From NCBI GenBank assembly GCA_902826025.1, contig CADEDH010000068.1:1-34418 (forward strand): DNA of 34,418 nucleotides, given 5' to 3'. A program made the position numbers and the translations under genes. Positions within the stretch are counted from its first letter, which is position 1, and every line of letters starts with the position of its first letter. Positions 15,615 through 23,388 of this stretch are shown piece by piece. The notes beneath the pieces were generated by a model that saw only the letters and a list, made by a program, of their open reading frames with translations, searched no databases and was not told the DNA's origin. Source of the DNA: an uncultured Actinomycetes bacterium (lineage in GTDB: Bacteria > Actinomycetota > Acidimicrobiia > Acidimicrobiales > SZUA-35).

Positions 15615-16493
15615 ATGCGCAACGTCACCTTTGTCATTGCCGTGACCCTGTTGAAGGGGGGCGTCGGCAAGACGACCACATCGATTGGGCTCGGTCTCAG
15701 CCTGGGAAGGGAACCCCGGGTCGGTCAGGTACTGCTGGTGGACGCCGACCCGCAGGCCAGTGCCACCGCATCCCGAGTTGCCCTAGCGCGACGGGAGAAC
15801 CAACTGGCGGCCCGCCGGGCCGAAGCAGGCGGACGGGCCAGCGCCGAGCCCAACCGCACCACGTTCGACGACGTCTACCCGTTCGCCCAGTGCCAGTTGG
15901 CGTTCCCCGCCGACGGCGACCTCGACCGAGGCGACGTGTTCACCCAGCTGGCCGAGATCACCGAGGGCCGCTACCGACCCACCCAGGCAGACGACGGAGG
16001 GCCCAGCCGGGACGGCCAAGCCGCCAACTCCCCGGTCGTGCCGAACGTGATCGTGATCGACACCTCGCCGGCCTATCCGAGGATCCTCGGCGGTGTGCTC
16101 GACTTCATCGCCAGCCAGCAGACTGCGCTCATCGTCGTGCCCACGACGATGAGCGACCTCGACATCCCGCAAGCCCGGCAATTCCCCAGCGTGCTCGGCC
16201 GGTCGACCGCCAGCGGGGTCCCGTACGGCGTGCTCGCCACCAAGGTCGACCGAAGGCGCCGGACCGACCTCGAGCGCCTCCAGGCGCTGCGGCGCGAGCA
16301 CCCGGTGTTCAACACGGTCGTGCCCTACGGACTCCCGTTCGCCCGGGGCCCGTTCGACGACTACGCCCGGCCCAAGAGCCCCTACGGTCGGGTCTACAAG
16401 TCGGTCACGGCCGAGGCCATCGAGATGCTCGTCGGCAAGTGGCAGCCGGCGGAAGCTGCAGGCGACGAGCTGGTGCAGGCGACCCATGTCTAG
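15615..16493 (+). CDS. parA: ParA-family partition ATPase
   Basis: A 292-residue Walker-type ATPase. ParA proteins coat the nucleoid and move plasmid or chromosome cargo by ATP hydrolysis stimulated by a ParB-like partner bound at parS. Visible motifs: deviant Walker A KGGVGKTTT near residues 14-22, VLLVDADPQASATAS (A' motif) near 42-56, and VIVIDTSPA (Walker B) around 143. ATG 15615 follows GAAGGGAG. An ORF upstream extends to 15528 without similarity. The next gene overlaps its stop by 8 nt, as expected for a partition partner. The position beside a relaxase module points to plasmid or integrative-element maintenance. However, the downstream locus also includes a separate TadZ-like protein, so a role in positioning the Tad machine cannot be excluded. 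Confidence 0.9.
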   Translation: MRNVTFVIAVTLLKGGVGKTTTSIGLGLSLGREPRVGQVLLVDADPQASATASRVALARRENQLAARRAEAGGRASAEPNRTTFDDVYPFAQCQLAFPADGDLDRGDVFTQLAEITEGRYRPTQADDGGPSRDGQAANSPVVPNVIVIDTSPAYPRILGGVLDFIASQQTALIVVPTTMSDLDIPQARQFPSVLGRSTASGVPYGVLATKVDRRRRTDLERLQALRREHPVFNTVVPYGLPFARGPFDDYARPKSPYGRVYKSVTAEAIEMLVGKWQPAEAAGDELVQATHV

Positions 16494-17061
16494 CTCGGGA
16501 CGAGGTGGACGGGCGCAGCGCGATCGGGAAATCGACGCCATCGACCTCATCGCCAGCCTCGACATCCTCCCGGCGCCCGCCGATCCCTCCTTCAGCCCCC
16601 TCGCCGATGTCGGCCGGCCAGCGGCAGTTCAGGGTCGCCACTCGGCCCCACCGGCCGTAGGCGAACGAACCAGGGAAGGCGCTGGTGCCGCAGGACAGGC
16701 ATCGCCTCGTCGTGTCGAGCGTGGTGTGGGGAACTCACCAGGCTCCCGGCGTCGCCGCACCGAGGAACCTGACGTCGACGCCGCTCGCTCTCAGCGCGAC
16801 GAGACGCGGAGCCGGTTGGTGCATGAGGCACTGCTGGCGAGGGGACTCGACCCCGACGACTTCGACAAGAAGCCGGTACCAAGGGGAGGTAAGCATCGCC
16901 CGACGATCGAGCTGAGTCCGGAGGAGTACGCCGAGATTCAGGTCGCCACTGCCGTCCGGCCAGACGTGTTCGGCCCCACGCTCGTCAGCTTCATCCGCAC
17001 CTGTGCGGCGCACTGGGAAGCGATCGCGGACCGCCTCGGTGACGAGGTACCCGGCGCCTGA
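16486..17061 (+). CDS. Hypothetical ParA partner
   Basis: A 191-residue, charged protein whose ATG (16486) overlaps the parA stop (TAG 16491-16493), so the two are almost certainly co-translated. Residues ~5-110 are low complexity, rich in Arg, Gly, Ser and Pro and probably disordered. The C-terminal ~80 residues look folded (DETRSRLVHEALLARGLDPD, later IELSPEEYAEIQVA and LVSFIRTCAAHWEAIADRL). Disordered basic N-termini that stimulate ParA are common in its partners, so a ParB-like or centromere-binding role is an inference from position. No ParB nuclease motif or recognisable HTH was found. Confidence 0.65.
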   Translation: MSSSGRGGRAQRDREIDAIDLIASLDILPAPADPSFSPLADVGRPAAVQGRHSAPPAVGERTREGAGAAGQASPRRVERGVGNSPGSRRRRTEEPDVDAARSQRDETRSRLVHEALLARGLDPDDFDKKPVPRGGKHRPTIELSPEEYAEIQVATAVRPDVFGPTLVSFIRTCAAHWEAIADRLGDEVPGA

Positions 17062-17228
17062 TCTGCGCTGCTCCACGACCCCCATGGCAGGCGCTCGGGT
17101 CGCCACCCGTCCGCATCTTCCTTTCCCTTGGCACGTCGTCTGCTTCGGGTCCGCCTGGGTGTAGGTCCGGGTCACGGGCGGCGCCTAATCGGTCGCTACA
17201 TTGCCTGGGTCTGATCTAGCATCTCGTC

Positions 17229-17930
17229 ATGGCACCACCGAGGTTGGTCCTCGCCGGCGTGGTGATGGCGTCGTCGCTGCTGGGCGCCGATTGCTCGTCG
17301 TCCTCGCCGGAATCGGGCGCCGGGGTTGTTCCGACAGTGACTCAGCAGCTGCCGGACGACACCCCTGGCGGCCCGGCCGACGTCGCCGCGTTGGACCTGG
17401 GCGGCGACGTGGATCGGATTGTGGCCATGATTCCGCCGCCGGAGTCGACCACGCTGCCCGACAGCTCTGTGTACGGCGGCGGCACCGTGCTCGCCGCCCA
17501 TCATGTCCTGCGGGCACCGACCGGTGACGGAGGTGTGATCGACCTGTGGATCATGCGGCTGCGCAACTCGGAGTTTGCACCCGGCGTCCAGACGTGCCGG
17601 GTCCTCGACGGCGACGACATCGAGAGCGTCGGCTGCTCGCCTTTCGCAGAGGACTGGTCGACGAAGGGGCAGCTCCCGTTCGAGCGGGGATGGGTCGTGG
17701 ACTTCTGGTCGACCGTCTACGAGCTGTCGGGGCCGGTCGACATGACCCACTTCATCGTGACGGCGGGCGAGGAGCGAATTGCGGTGGTGACCATCGAGGG
17801 TGAGGCTCTCTTCCGTGTGGGAGGAGCTTGCCTGGCCGGTGCCATGCTGGCGGCGTGGCGGGGTGACGAGCTGATCCGGGAGGAGCGATCCATCTGCGCT
17901 CCGCCCCCCGACCCTGGAGCCGGTGGATGA
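17229..17930 (+). CDS. Exported hypothetical protein
   Basis: A 233-residue protein with an N-terminal signal peptide (RLVLAGVVMASSLLGADC, then a Ser-rich stretch). Cys at ~22 resembles a lipoprotein site, but the residue before it is Asp instead of Ala/Gly/Ser, so lipidation is doubtful. The mature part has four further Cys (QTCRV, VGCSPF, GGACLAG, RSICAPP), which may form disulfides outside the cell. No family was recognised. A weak ribosome-binding region precedes ATG 17229. It follows the parA pair by 167 bases and may have its own promoter. Confidence 0.65.
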   Translation: MAPPRLVLAGVVMASSLLGADCSSSSPESGAGVVPTVTQQLPDDTPGGPADVAALDLGGDVDRIVAMIPPPESTTLPDSSVYGGGTVLAAHHVLRAPTGDGGVIDLWIMRLRNSEFAPGVQTCRVLDGDDIESVGCSPFAEDWSTKGQLPFERGWVVDFWSTVYELSGPVDMTHFIVTAGEERIAVVTIEGEALFRVGGACLAGAMLAAWRGDELIREERSICAPPPDPGAGG

Positions 17931-18002
17931 GGGTAGGGTCGGAGCGGAGCAGCTCGGGCCGCAGCGCCAGGAGTACTGACCGCGGAACTCGGTCGCCAAA
18001 TC

Positions 18003-18282
18003 ATGATTGTCGAGCTGTACTGTCAGCTGGGCAAGGGAGCGGAGTTCGTGTCGCTGCTCCCTCGCCGCCCTTGTCGATACGCGAACTCGCAAAGGCACCG
18101 GGGCAATTGCACTCTACATCGACGCTGACAAACCGGATCGGGTCTTCGTCTGGGAGAGGTGGGTGAGTCGGGCCGACCAGGAGTCGTACCTCCAATGGCG
18201 GCTGTAGACAGGCTTCGTGGAAGCACTCGGCCCTATCTGGTCGAGCCGCCTCGAGTTCTTCACCATCAGACGGCCGAGTAGT
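18003..18282 (+). pseudogene. Antibiotic biosynthesis monooxygenase (ABM) domain protein, broken
   Basis: Starts MIVELYCQLGKGAEFVSLLP at ATG 18003, then shifts frame near 18060 to ALVDTRTRKGTGAIALYID and RVFVWERWVSRADQESYLQW. It meets an in-frame TAG at 18205-18207, and continues TGFVEALGPIWSSRLEFFTI. This order matches small ABM-fold (ferredoxin-like) monooxygenases or quinol monooxygenases of about 95-100 residues. With one frameshift and one stop codon it is inactive. It lies alone between the exported protein and the SLOG gene and seems a relic left by an earlier insertion or deletion. Confidence 0.75.
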
Positions 18283-18380
18283 AGGAGGAGCCGTAGCCGA
18301 TTCCGACCTCAGGATCACCATGGCGTTGCTTCGCAAGCCGCCCGCTTAGGGTACGGGATACGCTTGGCCGTTCGGCTACG

Positions 18381-18896
18381 TCATTCTGCCCTGGCTGCGC
18401 CTTCTGGCCAGGCGATGTTTACGTTTAGCCCATGCCTTTGGGCGGTCTGAACAACTGCTGCCGTTCCGCCCTTGTCGACCGCTGGGCGGCCATCCCATAC
18501 CGCTACCAGCGAGCCGCACGACCCGAGTAGCTGCTCGTTCGCCGCTTCGTAGGCCTCCCTGTTGGCGTGGTCGAAGGGCAGGGTAATGACGGTGGTGGCT
18601 TGAGCCACGAGATGATCGAACGTCTCGGCGTGGGCCGGTTTGACCTTGGCCGTCCGGTAGTCGGTGGAGGGGATGATCACCTCGAGCTGCCCGCCCAGAT
18701 CAAGGACAGCTTGGGCGAAGATCGAGTCGGCGCCGGCGGCGATGCAGCTGACGCCCACCATTGGCGCGCCGTCCGATACCTCCTGCAGGATCCTGGTGAT
18801 CTCGTCCCTCACCAGCTCAACGGTGTCAGGAGTTAGGTTCATGTGGCCGGTCACGCCGATGCGGACCGGGCTCGGGGAGGAGCTCGGATCTGTCAT
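18381..18896 (-). CDS. SLOG-fold (TGH-type) nucleotide-binding sensor protein
   Basis: A 171-residue protein of the SLOG/LOG Rossmann-like superfamily. The N-terminal IGVTGHMNLT and central VSCIAAGADSIFAQAVLDLG with LEVIIPSTDY match the TGH..., AxGAD... and P..Y pattern of these proteins, which bind nucleotides or nucleotide-derived ligands and often act as sensors in stress or defence systems. Residues near 150 (GSLVAVWDGRPAVDKGGTA) form the expected glycine-rich loop. It begins 9 nt after the stop of the XRE-TPR gene, so the two form an operon. No effector domain is fused to it, so the TPR regulator is the likely partner. Its ligand is unknown. Confidence 0.8.
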   Translation of the reverse strand: MTDPSSSPSPVRIGVTGHMNLTPDTVELVRDEITRILQEVSDGAPMVGVSCIAAGADSIFAQAVLDLGGQLEVIIPSTDYRTAKVKPAHAETFDHLVAQATTVITLPFDHANREAYEAANEQLLGSCGSLVAVWDGRPAVDKGGTAAVVQTAQRHGLNVNIAWPEGAARAE

Positions 18897-18905
18897 CGGG
18901 CGAGG

Positions 18906-20528
18906 TTACGCAGCGCTGGCTGCCAGCAGCTCACCGAGCCGTAGTCGGAGTTCGGCCACAGGTTCGTGGCTTGTATAGGTGGCGGTGAGGTCGTAGACCT
19001 CCTGCAGCTTCACCCGCGCCCGGTCCGATGTTGTCTGTTCGACGGCGTCGGCCGCCTCGTGGCCCAGTTGGGCGGCGGCGTCCAGCTCGCGTTGGATCAG
19101 CCGGGCCTCGACGAGGCCGAGGCGGTCGAGAGCCGAGCTGCGCAGCGCCGTTCCGGCCCTGACCTCGACCGCCTGGGTGATGGCGTCAGCCGCCTCCTCG
19201 GCGAGGCCCGGCTGGGACCGGGCCAGCTCGAGGAGTCGTCCGCCGGTCACCCCTGCGAGCTCTCCCTGGTCGAAGTAGGTGATCCAGGTCGGGTGGCCGT
19301 CGGCCCAGCCGCTTGCGAACAGGTCTTCGGCCTGGCCGGTGGTGCGACGGAATGCCTGGACCCGGCCCTGCAGGGCATAGCCCCAGGCTTCCCGGGTGGC
19401 GAGCATGGAGCGGATCAGCGGGTCACCCGACGGCCCAACGCCGACCTGAGCCAGCCTGACCAGCTCGAGCCCGTCGGTCGGCTGGTCGAGGTAGTACAGC
19501 TGGCGTGCCATCGCTGCCAGTACGTTCGCCCCGAACTGACGGTCGCCGGCCTCCTTGGCAGCCCGGAGCGCCGTCACATAGAACCGCTGGGCCCGGCCTC
19601 CCTCGCCGGCGTCCCACGACATCATGGCGGCGCACTCGGCCAGCCGGGCCATCACGGTGAACAGCCGGAGGCGGATCGGTTGAGGGTGGGAGAACATCCG
19701 CAGCTCGGTGGTCACGTCACCGAGCTGTCCGACCACGGCACGCCGTCGGAGGCCGCCGCCGAACTCGTGGTCCCATGCCCGGAACATCTCGGCGGCCTGT
19801 TCGAGTTGTTCCACCTCGGTAAGTCCGATCTGGCTACTTCGCTTCTCCTCGACTGGCCCGGCGGCGGGGATCAGCCAGTGCTCGAGGTCCTCCAGGAGCA
19901 GCCCTCCGGCCATGAAGCCCACGAGCGATCGGGTGAACTGGCGTCTGTCAACCATCGACTCCTCATTTACCAGATCGCCCGCCAGCTCAATCGTGGTCGA
20001 ATCGTCCCATGCCGTGACCTCACGGCGTTCGCCTGTCGAGACCGGCGCTGTCGCAGCCGAAGCCCAGGGTCCCGGCCCGTTGCCGACCGCAGGGCCGGGC
20101 GACAACCAGAGGAGCTCGTGAGGCACTTCCATCACGGAGGCCCAGTGCCGCAGTCGCTCCAGCGGCCATCCATCGGTGGAACGGGCGCGCTCGTCGTGAC
20201 TCAGCCGACCCTGACTGGTGTGGAGGCGGCGGGCGGCCTCCATCTGGCTGATCGGTACAGCGTGGCCTGGGTGGGTCCGCCAGGCCCGGAGCAACCTGCC
20301 CATGTGCTGCTGGGCGAGCGCCTGCTGGATCGCCGCGTCGGCCCAGAATGGGGGTGGAACTGCAGCGGATCCAAGCTTCTCGCTGTGAAGGCACGAAGCG
20401 CACGCGCCGTCACGGTTGTCGCCGGCGAGTTGGGCGCCGCAGCTGCAGGTACGGCGATCGCGGCCCGGTCCACCCACTGGATCGTCACCTCCCCAAGCGA
20501 GGCTAGAACAACGGGGTTCCGTCAACAA
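18906..20528 (-). CDS. Zinc-ribbon, XRE-type HTH and TPR transcriptional regulator
   Basis: A 540-residue regulator from TTG 20528 (or TTG 20525), with GGAGG a few nt upstream. Order of parts: a zinc ribbon with Cys28, Cys30, Cys43 and Cys46 (TCSCGAQLAGD then GACASC); an XRE-like HTH at ~75-125 (MGRLLRAWRTHPG, MEAARRLHTSQGRLSHDERA, WPLERLRHWASVMEVPHELL); the DRRQF segment with a hydrophobic stretch (VGFMAGGLLLEDL) near 190-210; and TPR-like helices to the end. Actinobacteria have many such proteins, in which the TPR part senses a ligand or partner. Here the partner is probably the SLOG protein encoded directly downstream. The CATATG repeats upstream are candidate binding sites. Confidence 0.8.
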   Translation of the reverse strand: MLTEPRCSSLAWGGDDPVGGPGRDRRTCSCGAQLAGDNRDGACASCLHSEKLGSAAVPPPFWADAAIQQALAQQHMGRLLRAWRTHPGHAVPISQMEAARRLHTSQGRLSHDERARSTDGWPLERLRHWASVMEVPHELLWLSPGPAVGNGPGPWASAATAPVSTGERREVTAWDDSTTIELAGDLVNEESMVDRRQFTRSLVGFMAGGLLLEDLEHWLIPAAGPVEEKRSSQIGLTEVEQLEQAAEMFRAWDHEFGGGLRRRAVVGQLGDVTTELRMFSHPQPIRLRLFTVMARLAECAAMMSWDAGEGGRAQRFYVTALRAAKEAGDRQFGANVLAAMARQLYYLDQPTDGLELVRLAQVGVGPSGDPLIRSMLATREAWGYALQGRVQAFRRTTGQAEDLFASGWADGHPTWITYFDQGELAGVTGGRLLELARSQPGLAEEAADAITQAVEVRAGTALRSSALDRLGLVEARLIQRELDAAAQLGHEAADAVEQTTSDRARVKLQEVYDLTATYTSHEPVAELRLRLGELLAASAA

Positions 20529-20541
20529 GGAACCTCCACGC

Positions 20542-20601
20542 CATATGCCCGATTCGCATATGCGGGATTGGTGATCGTCGCAGGCCCGGATCGTGCATAT
20601 G
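20542..20601. promoter_or_regulatory. CATATG repeats in the divergent regulatory region
   Basis: CATATG occurs at 20542-20547, 20557-20562 and 20596-20601. The first two belong to a 13-bp near-direct repeat, CATATGCCCGATT and CATATGCGGGATT, spaced 15 bp start to start (two mismatches). The repeat lies 14 bp upstream of the regulator's TTG start and about 200 bp before the divergent membrane-protein gene. It could be the autoregulatory operator and may also affect the Tad-like cluster. Confidence 0.5.
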
Positions 20602-20760
20602 GTCGAGGCCGGCGGCCGAGTTGCGGACCCTGACGCTCGTCACGGTCACAGATCGCTTGCCACGAACAGAACGGGGAGTTCACAGTGCGATCAGCCGACA
20701 GCGGAACCCATTCCCTGACGACTGATCGACTCGTACCGACCCTGGGAGGAGGCAACACTA

Positions 20761-21590
20761 TGGCGATGACGACACGGAGAACCGGCAGCGGGGGCGCAAC
20801 TCCCCGTGATGACGAGCCGATGCCGGGTCCGTTGGGCCGAGCGCCGCACCCTCGGAGGGGCGCCCGTCCGGCCCTGCTCGCCGCCGCCGTCGTCACCGTC
20901 GCCATCCTTGGGATCTGGCTCGCTTTTGGGCGGAGCTCAGGCGGGAGCGCTCCGGCTACATCAATACCGCCGACCGCCCCCGCCACCGCCGCAGCTCCCA
21001 CGACCGGCACCACAACCTCGTCGTCGGAATCGACGGCATCGACGTCGAAGCCCGCCGACGGATGGTCGATCGGTGGTGACCTGATCGACTATATCGACGA
21101 ACCCCGGTACTCCACCCCCGGCACCCCCGAGGCTGGGGTGGAGATCGGGTTCGTCAACAGCGAGATCGCCACCTCGAGGGCGCTCGCCAACCCTGCGGTA
21201 GAGGAGCCGGAGCTGGCGTACTGGCAGACCGGCCTCACACTCTCGGGCACCCGGGACACGATGCGCCTGCTCGCTGAGCGGGGCCAGGTGATCCTCACCG
21301 GTCCCCTCAGCCGCCTCGAGGTCGAGAAGATCACCATGCTCAGCGACTCCGAGGCCGACCTCGAGTACTGCTCGCTCGATCACAGCATCAACGTGGTTTC
21401 CGACGGCAGCGTCGCCGATCAGGAGACCATCGAGACGTTCCATGCTGTCGACCGGTTCGTCCGGACCGCCGATGGCCACTGGCAGTCGACGCAGAACGTC
21501 CGCATCATCCAGGACGTCGAGGGGTTCGGCGACTGCCTCGACGTCACGGTTCAGCCTGCGCAGCCGCAGGAGAGCCCGGCAACCAGCTAG
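20761..21590 (+). CDS. Single-span membrane protein with extracytoplasmic domain
   Basis: A 276-residue protein from ATG 20761, chosen because GGGAGGAGG lies immediately upstream (the open frame goes back to 20685 but that start has no ribosome site). A basic cytoplasmic tail of ~45 residues is followed by one transmembrane helix (LLAAAVVTVAILGIWLAF), a Thr/Ser/Ala/Pro-rich linker, and an external domain from about residue 100 with NTF2-like character (VDRFVRTADGHWQSTQNVRI near the end). It is the first gene of the plus-strand Tad-like cluster and is probably an accessory part anchored near the filament base. The function is unknown. Confidence 0.7.
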
Positions 21591-21645
21591 ACATCCGGGC
21601 CAGCCAGCGGCGGCCGGCCCTGCAACCGATACGGAGAGAGGAACC

Positions 21646-22632
21646 TTGGCGGTGCGAAGGGGACCTGAGTTTGTCGCGGCCGCGATCATGGTCGTGGTGT
21701 TGTTGGCGCCCGGCGTTGCGGGCGCCCAGACCGAAGAACCACCAGCGGAGCGGATCACGCGGGGCGACGCCCGGCGGGCCCGGGTCGAGGGCACGGTTGA
21801 CGTCGAGAGCCTTGGCGCCCTCACGTCGGAGGCCGGCGACGTCGCCGGTGGGCCTGCTGGCACAGGTGGTTGCCGTTGGCAGTCGGTCTGGCGGGTCGAC
21901 GGGCCATTGCCGGAAACGGTCGCCGCTCTGAGCCTCCGCGGCGAGCTGCAACCCGATCTGTCCGCCAACGCCGGCTTCGCCAACGCCTTCAGGGTCGACC
22001 TCGACTCCCAGGGGCTGCAACTGGTCGAGGCCGGCGCTGACCCCGGACGCCTCCGCTACGTCGTGCCCTACGGCAACCCCACCTGTGATTCCGCCACCGG
22101 AGCGTTCGTGACCCTGGCCGAGGTCGAAGACCTGGCCCGCAACGCCTTCGACGAGATCCAGACACGCTGGCCCCGCCAGGAGATCGTGCTGGGCTGGCCC
22201 GAACCGACCGAGGACACCTGGACAGCGCTCTCCACCGGCCTTCCGTGGACGCCGATCTCGGCGGCGGCGTCGAGCGGGGGACTGACTATGACGGTCACCG
22301 CAACGCCCGTCCGCTCGGTATGGGACACGGGGCACATCAACACGCGGGCCGGAGGGGAACGGGTGACGGTCTGCGACGGTCCGGGGGATCTGCCCCGGCT
22401 GCAGGAGGACGCATCGTGCCGGGTGTGGCTCGCCAGCCCCTCGACGGGTCTCGCCGACCGCAACGGCCAGCCCGACACGATCACCCTGGGCCTCACGGTC
22501 GAGTGGAACGTCGGCTACGAGTCGAACGTCGCCGGTTTCACCGACCCGTCCTGGCTGGTGTGGCCGACCGGGTCCTACCTCGATGGCGTCGTGGTCAACA
22601 CCACACAGGCGGTGGCGACCCGTGGCGCCTGA
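21646..22632 (+). CDS. Secreted protein of the Tad-like cluster
   Basis: A 328-residue protein with a signal peptide (FVAAAIMVVVLLAPGVAGAQ, likely cut after AGA). TTG 21646 or GTG 21652 is the start, both placed well behind GGAGAGAGGA. The long open frame starting at 21442 is inside the previous gene and unlikely. The mature part is Trp- and Pro-rich with Cys pairs (GGCRW, NPTCDS, VTVCDG, SCRVWL). No family was recognised. Cell-wall or external assembly of the filament is suggested by position alone: it sits 55 nt after the membrane protein gene and 33 nt before the SAF gene. Confidence 0.7.
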   Translation: MAVRRGPEFVAAAIMVVVLLAPGVAGAQTEEPPAERITRGDARRARVEGTVDVESLGALTSEAGDVAGGPAGTGGCRWQSVWRVDGPLPETVAALSLRGELQPDLSANAGFANAFRVDLDSQGLQLVEAGADPGRLRYVVPYGNPTCDSATGAFVTLAEVEDLARNAFDEIQTRWPRQEIVLGWPEPTEDTWTALSTGLPWTPISAAASSGGLTMTVTATPVRSVWDTGHINTRAGGERVTVCDGPGDLPRLQEDASCRVWLASPSTGLADRNGQPDTITLGLTVEWNVGYESNVAGFTDPSWLVWPTGSYLDGVVVNTTQAVATRGA

Positions 22633-22665
22633 GAACCGACAGCACGGCAACGGGAAGGACACGGG

Positions 22666-23388
22666 ATGTCGACGATGACACGGGACGCCCTCGGGCGACC
22701 ACCTACCGACGGGCGCGCCACCGGGGCGGGCCGCGGCAGGGGGCAGGCGGCAGGAGCCGGCCTCCGCCGGATGCGCCGCCGGGTGAGCCTGTGGCCACTC
22801 ACCCTCGGGCTCCTGGTGATCCTGCTCTCGGTGGTCGGGATCTCCCGGCTGGTGGGCGAGCGGGGAACCGTCACCTCCATCTGGGTCGCCGCCAACGAGA
22901 TCGAGTCGGACGCTCCACTCCAACCCGATGACCTGATCACGGTGACCGTTGCTGGCCCCGTCGACTTCCATCACTGGTCGGTTGACCAGGTCCCCCGGGA
23001 GGCGGTGCTGGCGGCCGTGCCCCGGGCCGACATACCGGCCGGCACACCGCTGGCTGCCGGCCAGTTCTACGACGGGACATCTTCCGGGCCGCTCGAGACC
23101 GGCTCGTTGACCGTGGCGGTGGTGCTGGGCCAGGCCCATGTGCCGGCCAACCTCGGCCGTGGCGACCGAGTGGTGCTGGTGGGCGTGCCCGACTCGGCCC
23201 GGCCCGAGGCTGTGGCCCAGGCCTGGCCTGGAAGCACGCCGGTGGAACAGGAGGCCACCGTCGTCTCCGTCTCCGACGGCGCCTCCACGTCAGAGGTCAC
23301 CGTCACGGTGGCGGTACCACGGGACGTCGTCGACGACGTCGCCTGGCTGGCCGGGCAGAAGCGGCTGGTGATCGCCCGTGACCGCTGA
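22666..23388 (+). CDS. SAF-domain (CpaB/RcpC-like) membrane protein
   Basis: A 240-residue protein with a basic N-terminus, one transmembrane segment (LWPLTLGLLVILLSVVGI, about residues 43-60), then a SAF domain: DAPLQPDDLITVTV, ADIPAGTPLAAGQFYD and GRGDRVVLVGVP are the usual blocks. CpaB/RcpC proteins sit near the pilus channel in Tad systems and may bind cell wall. The C-terminal part has VTVTVAVPRDV as a likely beta strand pair. ATG 22666 follows GGGAAGGA. Its last 11 bases overlap the start of the next gene (GTG 23378). Confidence 0.8.
   Translation: MSTMTRDALGRPPTDGRATGAGRGRGQAAGAGLRRMRRRVSLWPLTLGLLVILLSVVGISRLVGERGTVTSIWVAANEIESDAPLQPDDLITVTVAGPVDFHHWSVDQVPREAVLAAVPRADIPAGTPLAAGQFYDGTSSGPLETGSLTVAVVLGQAHVPANLGRGDRVVLVGVPDSARPEAVAQAWPGSTPVEQEATVVSVSDGASTSEVTVTVAVPRDVVDDVAWLAGQKRLVIARDR

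Noticed and set aside
17931..18002. Terminator after the exported protein gene
   Set aside because: No stem of useful length was found before the ABM relic.
18966..20633. 555-codon plus-strand frame
   Set aside because: It is antisense to the XRE-TPR regulator, which shows zinc-ribbon, HTH and TPR features; the plus frame shows no domain.
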